Assembly (NCBI RefSeq): GCF_002744755.1
Contig: NZ_KZ319292.1
Span: forward strand, 124,001-188,000
Direction: 5' to 3'
Source of the DNA: Leeuwenhoekiella nanhaiensis
Lineage (GTDB): Bacteria; Bacteroidota; Bacteroidia; Flavobacteriales; Flavobacteriaceae
Length of the DNA: 64,000 nt
The notes under the pieces are model-generated. The model was not told the DNA's origin, did no database searches, and saw nothing but the letters and a program-made list of their open reading frames with translations. Positions within the stretch are counted from its first letter, which is position 1. Every line of letters starts with the position of its first letter. Both the position numbers and the translations under genes were made by a program. This document shows, one piece after another, positions 60,224 to 64,000 of this stretch.

Positions 60224-60813
60224 AAATCGTAGGTATTACAGGAGGAATAGGCAGCGGTAAAACCACCCTTGCACGCTACTTTAATGATGCGTTTGGGGTT
60301 CCGGTATATTATGCAGATGCCGAAGCCAAAGCTTTGATGCATTCACCTAAGCTGGTTAAACAGATCATTGCTTTACTTGGAGAACAGTCTTATAAAGACG
60401 GAAGGCTTGATCGTGCTTTTGTAGCCTCACGGGTTTTTAAAGATCAAAAGCTGCTTGATAAACTAAATGCTATTGTGCACCCGGCGGTGAAGCAGCATTT
60501 TAAATCCTGGGTTAAAAAACAAAGTGCACCTTATATTCTAAAAGAAGCTGCTATTCTTTTTGAAAATGGAAACGCTGCAGATTGTGATGCGGTAATTTTA
60601 GTTACAGCTCCCGAAGCCCTGCGGATTGAACGTGTAATTGACCGGGATGGCACTCCTGTTGAAGACATTAAAGACCGTATAAATAAGCAGTGGAGTGATG
60701 CCCAAAAAATTCCTCTGGCTGATTTCGTGATTGAGAACATTCAACTTTCCGAGAGCAAGAAACAAGCCGAAAAAATTCATTCTAAACTACTGGGAGACCG
60801 CATAAATACATAG
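60220..60813 (+). CDS. coaE: Dephospho-CoA kinase
   Basis: Final step of coenzyme A synthesis. The 197-residue P-loop kinase starts MKIVGITGGIGSGKTTLARY (Walker A at residues 8-15), with YYADAEAKALMHS and the lid/adenine region VIDRDGTPVEDIKDRINKQW. Complete. coaBC lies 6 kb upstream, so two CoA enzymes are in this region but not in one operon. Confidence 0.95.
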   Translation: MKIVGITGGIGSGKTTLARYFNDAFGVPVYYADAEAKALMHSPKLVKQIIALLGEQSYKDGRLDRAFVASRVFKDQKLLDKLNAIVHPAVKQHFKSWVKKQSAPYILKEAAILFENGNAADCDAVILVTAPEALRIERVIDRDGTPVEDIKDRINKQWSDAQKIPLADFVIENIQLSESKKQAEKIHSKLLGDRINT

Positions 60814-60866
60814 GTTGTTCTTGTTAACATTTGGTTAAACCACCAAAGCCTTAAATGTTAAAATTA

Positions 60867-60874
60867 TACATTTG
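60867..60874 (+). promoter_or_regulatory. -7 element TACATTTG of the two-component system
   Basis: Exact TAnnTTTG only 5 bases before the ATG at 60880, so the transcript would be almost leaderless. Confidence 0.5.
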
Positions 60875-60879
60875 GGCCT

Positions 60880-62451
60880 ATGAATAGAAATCTCTTCGTC
60901 CTGCTGGTTGTGCTTATGAGCCTGTCGCTCATAGGTATCATTTTTGTGCAGGGTTATTGGATTTCTAACAGTATTGAAGCTAAGCGTGGTCAGTTTGCAT
61001 TTAATGCCAGACAGGTACTTAAAGACGTAGCCCGTGAGATTCAGATTAAAGAGGTTAACACCTGGTACAATCCGGTTTTGCGTATACGAGACAGTCTGGG
61101 AATTCCCGATGATGTAAGCTTATATGATTTGGTATACAAGACTGATGACAGCCTTACTAATGAGTCTCAAATTTTCAGAAACAGTATTGTTGAGCAGAAT
61201 TATAAACTGAGTGCACCTGTTCTGGATTATGAAGTAGATAGTATTCGTTTTAAGCGGTATTTACAGCGACAGTACACGCAGATCATTGATAAAAACGATA
61301 TTGATAATGCTGAGGTTGATCGCACCAACATTCTCAACAGAATGTCAGATTTAAGTGAGATCGAGCGTTTCAATATTGAGCAGGCGGTGATGTATATTAC
61401 ACGGAAGATTCCTATTCATAAGCGGGTTTCTGATGAAGAAATTACACGCCTCCTGACCATGGAACTAGCAGAGCGGGATATGGACACCCGGTTTGAGTAT
61501 GCGGTATACAGCAATAACCTGGTTACCAATGTACGGTCAGAAGATTTTGACATGGAATCTCCGGAGCAAAATTTTAGCGTTCCGCTTTTTACAGACAGTG
61601 AGGGAAACAGTGATTATCAGCTGGTAGCTAATTTTCCGGGAGAAAAGAAATATGTTGTATCCTCGGTTATAGGAATGGGAGGTTTAAGTATTCTCTTTAC
61701 GTTAATTATAGTAATTGCCTACAGCAGTGCCTTACAACAATTGGTAAAACAGCGTCAGATTTCTCAGATCAAGACTGATTTTATAAACAACATGACGCAC
61801 GAGTTTAAAACTCCGATAGCTACAATAAACCTTGCGCTTGATTCGATCAAAAATCCAAAAGTGTCTGGTAACCCGGAGATGCTTGCGCGTTATATGGGTA
61901 TGATACGCGAAGAAAACAAACGTATGCACGCTCAGGTAGAAAATGTATTACGCATTTCTAAGCTGGAGAAGAATGAACTTGATATCAAAAAAGAACGTGT
62001 TAAACTGCACGATCTTATTGAAGATGCGGTGACTCATATAGAGTTGCTGGTAGAAGATCGAGAGGGCTATGTGAAACAGCACCTGGGTGCAGTTAAATCG
62101 TCAGTATTGGCAAATGAATCTCACTTTACTAATGTGCTAGTTAATATTCTTGACAATGCTGTAAAATACTCGTCTGAACCACCTAAAATTGATATTTACA
62201 CAGAGAACCTAAAGAATTTTATTCTCGTGAAAATAAAAGATCAGGGTAATGGAATGACCAAACAGGTTCAGAAAAAAATATTTGACAAATTTTATCGCGA
62301 ACATACCGGCGATATTCATAACGTAAAAGGTCATGGTCTGGGACTTTCTTATGCTAAACGTATTGTAGAGGATCACGCAGGTGAAATCTGGGTACAAAGC
62401 GAGAAAGGAAAGGGCAGTACCTTTATAATTAAATTACCACTAATATCTTAA
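60880..62451 (+). CDS. Sensor histidine kinase (RprX-like)
   Basis: A 523-residue membrane kinase. Two transmembrane helices (about 5-27 and 265-287) bracket a periplasmic sensor of about 235 residues. The kinase core has the H-box NNMTHEFKTPIATINLAL with phospho-acceptor His307. Also present are N-box LVNILDNAVKYSSEP, G1 IKDQGNGM and G2 VKGHGLGLSYAKRIV. No HAMP domain is obvious between the second helix and the H-box. Pairs with the response regulator 4 bases downstream; the pair resembles Bacteroides RprX/RprY. Signal unknown. Confidence 0.93.
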   Translation: MNRNLFVLLVVLMSLSLIGIIFVQGYWISNSIEAKRGQFAFNARQVLKDVAREIQIKEVNTWYNPVLRIRDSLGIPDDVSLYDLVYKTDDSLTNESQIFRNSIVEQNYKLSAPVLDYEVDSIRFKRYLQRQYTQIIDKNDIDNAEVDRTNILNRMSDLSEIERFNIEQAVMYITRKIPIHKRVSDEEITRLLTMELAERDMDTRFEYAVYSNNLVTNVRSEDFDMESPEQNFSVPLFTDSEGNSDYQLVANFPGEKKYVVSSVIGMGGLSILFTLIIVIAYSSALQQLVKQRQISQIKTDFINNMTHEFKTPIATINLALDSIKNPKVSGNPEMLARYMGMIREENKRMHAQVENVLRISKLEKNELDIKKERVKLHDLIEDAVTHIELLVEDREGYVKQHLGAVKSSVLANESHFTNVLVNILDNAVKYSSEPPKIDIYTENLKNFILVKIKDQGNGMTKQVQKKIFDKFYREHTGDIHNVKGHGLGLSYAKRIVEDHAGEIWVQSEKGKGSTFIIKLPLIS

Positions 62452-62455
62452 ACAC

Positions 62456-63175
62456 ATGGAAACAGAAAACAAAAAAATCTTACTCGTAGAAGATGATCCA
62501 AATTTTGGAACGGTCCTGAAAGACTATCTTTCTATGAATGATTATGACGTTACGCACGCCAAAAATGGAATGGAAGGCTTTGAGAAATTTAAGAAAGACG
62601 ATTTCGATCTTTGTATTCTTGATGTAATGATGCCTTATAAGGATGGATTTACGTTGGCTAAAGAAATACGCGAAAAGAACGAAGATGTGCCAATCATTTT
62701 CTTGACTGCGAAAGCGATGAAAGAAGATGTACTTAAGGGATACAAAGTAGGTGCAGATGATTATTTAAATAAGCCTTTTGACAGCGAAGTGTTATTGATG
62801 AAAATCAAGGCGATTATGATGCGTAAGGCGACAGATTCAGTTGCTGATAGCAAACAGTTTGAGTTTCAGATCGGTAATTTTTTCCTCAACTCAAAACTGC
62901 GTTTCCTTACGTATAAGGACGAGGAGCCTAATAAACTTTCTCCTAAGGAAAACGAATTATTGCGTCTTTTGGCCCTGCACGAGAACGATTTGATGCCTCG
63001 TGAGTTGGCTCTTACAAAAATATGGCGTGATGACAACTACTTCACTTCCAGAAGTATGGATGTTTATATTGCCAAATTGCGTAAGTACTTAAAGCGTGAT
63101 GATTCAGTAGAAATACTCAACATTCACGGAGAAGGTTTCCGCCTTGTGGTGAAAAATGAAGAAGAAAAGAAATAA
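62456..63175 (+). CDS. OmpR/PhoB-family response regulator (RprY-like)
   Basis: A 239-residue regulator. Receiver: acidic pocket LLVEDDPNFG, phospho-acceptor Asp56 in LCILDVMMP, Thr84 in FLTAKA, and Lys106 in LNKPFD. The winged-helix DNA-binding domain (about 135-235) has KLSPKENELLRLLALHENDL, SRSMDVYIAKLRKYL and ILNIHGEGFRLVV. Its gene follows the kinase by 4 bases and ends at a terminator. Target genes cannot be told from the window. Confidence 0.95.
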   Translation: METENKKILLVEDDPNFGTVLKDYLSMNDYDVTHAKNGMEGFEKFKKDDFDLCILDVMMPYKDGFTLAKEIREKNEDVPIIFLTAKAMKEDVLKGYKVGADDYLNKPFDSEVLLMKIKAIMMRKATDSVADSKQFEFQIGNFFLNSKLRFLTYKDEEPNKLSPKENELLRLLALHENDLMPRELALTKIWRDDNYFTSRSMDVYIAKLRKYLKRDDSVEILNIHGEGFRLVVKNEEEKK

Positions 63176-63188
63176 TAGTGGTAAAAGA

Positions 63189-63217
63189 AAAAGTGTCTCT
63201 GCTACAGAGACACTTTT
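63189..63217. terminator. Bidirectional terminator overlapping the end of miaA
   Basis: Perfect 13-bp stem AAAAGTGTCTCTG / CAGAGACACTTTT with loop CTA, flanked by A and T tracts. It ends the two-component operon on the plus strand. On the minus strand its right arm encodes the last codons of miaA (KVSL) and the loop is the TAG stop at 63202-63204. Confidence 0.85.
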
Positions 63218-64000
63218 CTTTTTATTGCTTGAATAATTTCTTCTATAGGCGTATTATGCTCAAACCACAGTATGGAATCATCCCTGCGATACCAGGTTAA
63301 CTGGCGCTTAGCAAATCGTCTGGTATTTTTTTTGATTTCGGAAATAGCCTGTTCTAAATCATATTCCCCTTCAAAGTGTGCAAATAATTCGCGGTAACCT
63401 ACGGTCTGTAAAGCATTGAGATGCCTTTGCGGATATAAGGATTGGGCTTCTTCAATAAGGCCATTTTCAACCATAAGATTAACCCTTTTATTTATGCGGT
63501 CGTAAATAAGTTTACGATCTGCAGTCAAACCGATTTTCAAGGATTGGAAATTTCGTTTTACGCGTTTTTGCGCCGTAAATGAAGAATACGGCTTTCCGGT
63601 ACCCCTGCATATTTCGAGCGCTCGTATAAGCCGCTGCGGATTGTTAATATCCATGCTCTGATAGTGATCAGGGTCGCATATTTTAAGTTCTTCCTGTAAG
63701 CTTTGAATACCTTCCTGCTCCAGTTTTTCTTTTAAACTCGCTCTGATTTCATCGGCTACATCAGGAAAATCATCCAGCCCCGATATTACGGCATCTACGT
63801 AAAGTCCTGAGCCACCAACCATCACAGCAATAGATTTTGTTTTGAAAAGATGATCCAGTTTTGATAAGGCTTCCGCTTCAAAAAGGCCCACATTGTACGT
63901 ATCAGTGATTGAAATATGCTGAATAAAATGGTGAGGAGCAGCTTTAAGTTCATCAGAAGTAGGCACTGCTGTACCAATATTCATTTCTTTAAAAAACTGT
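63202..64000 (-). CDS. miaA: tRNA dimethylallyltransferase MiaA, N-terminus cut by window edge
   Basis: Adds a dimethylallyl group to A37 of tRNAs reading UNN codons. About 266 C-terminal codons are present; the P-loop (GPTASGKT-type) is beyond position 64000. The frame is open to the right edge and reads QFFKEMNIGTAVPTSDELKA, matching the conserved region after the DSRQ motif, so Met at 63984 is internal. Other motifs: MVGGSGLYVDAVISGLDDFP, NPQRLIRALEICRGTGKP, TVGYRELFAHFEGEYDLEQA, NTRRFAKRQLTWYRRD. The stop codon is inside a terminator hairpin. Confidence 0.95.
   Translation of the reverse strand, partial: QFFKEMNIGTAVPTSDELKAAPHHFIQHISITDTYNVGLFEAEALSKLDHLFKTKSIAVMVGGSGLYVDAVISGLDDFPDVADEIRASLKEKLEQEGIQSLQEELKICDPDHYQSMDINNPQRLIRALEICRGTGKPYSSFTAQKRVKRNFQSLKIGLTADRKLIYDRINKRVNLMVENGLIEEAQSLYPQRHLNALQTVGYRELFAHFEGEYDLEQAISEIKKNTRRFAKRQLTWYRRDDSILWFEHNTPIEEIIQAIKRKVSL

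Overview
The window is chromosomal DNA from a member of the Bacteroidota, most likely a marine-type Flavobacteriaceae. This rests on gene content (monomeric NADP isocitrate dehydrogenase, DUF4199/DUF4249/DUF4835-type proteins, a TonB-dependent receptor paired with a DUF4249 lipoprotein, Bacteroidetes-type omega subunit, zinc-free L31). It also rests on 16 gene starts preceded by the Bacteroidetes -7 promoter element TAnnTTTG, and on the lack of obvious Shine-Dalgarno sequences. Almost all genes are housekeeping. The only mobile element seen is one small IS200/IS605-type insertion. No prophage, CRISPR array, tRNA or rRNA was seen.

Layout. 1-6.7 kb: a fatty-acid beta-oxidation cluster on the minus strand (MarR regulator, FadN-like bifunctional enzyme, a four-helix-bundle 'IVP' gene, thiolase, acyl-CoA dehydrogenase running off the left edge, and an upstream acyl-CoA ligase). 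6.9-12 kb: purL and an rRNA cytosine methyltransferase. 12-14.7 kb: a BNR-repeat lipoprotein facing an ECF sigma / anti-sigma / periplasmic-sensor operon. 15-22 kb: ABC exporter, phosphohexomutase, glycosyltransferase, L31, MurQ. 22-25 kb: DUF4249 lipoprotein and TonB-dependent receptor. 25-33 kb: icd, a probable 6S-like RNA, rplS, trmD, GAPDH with a long N-terminal extension, and a DegP/HtrA protease. 33-36.6 kb: dapF-GNAT-mltG and a lysozyme-like protein. 36.6-40 kb: the IS200-type element, an RsmI-like methylase, a low-molecular-weight tyrosine phosphatase and dnaA. 40-43.6 kb: thioesterase facing a tightly overlapping ribD-HAD-EamA-YigZ operon. 43.7-47.6 kb: GNAT-prmC-LOG-ligA. 47.6-49.1 kb: two tandem paralogous membrane-protein genes of identical length, the second interrupted by one in-frame stop. 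49-51 kb: a 5'-nucleotidase split into two exported proteins. 51-57.3 kb: dapA, bamD, rpoZ, coaBC, DUF4835 and recN, then fabI. 58-64 kb: glycosyltransferase, YbbR-like protein, coaE, an RprXY-like two-component system, and miaA running off the right edge.

Gene orientation is strongly polarised. Left of about 33 kb nearly every gene is on the minus strand; right of about 43.6 kb nearly every gene is on the plus strand; dnaA lies in the mixed zone between. This is what a replication origin in that zone would produce, although I see no clear cluster of DnaA boxes.

The points most worth a second look are the 6S-like RNA upstream of icd, the interrupted tandem paralog at 48.4-49.1 kb, the IS200-type element that appears to have separated a gene from its terminator, the repeat-flanked IVP gene inside the fad operon, several forced non-ATG starts (recN, ribD, a DUF6913-like gene, the TonB receptor), and the possible origin.
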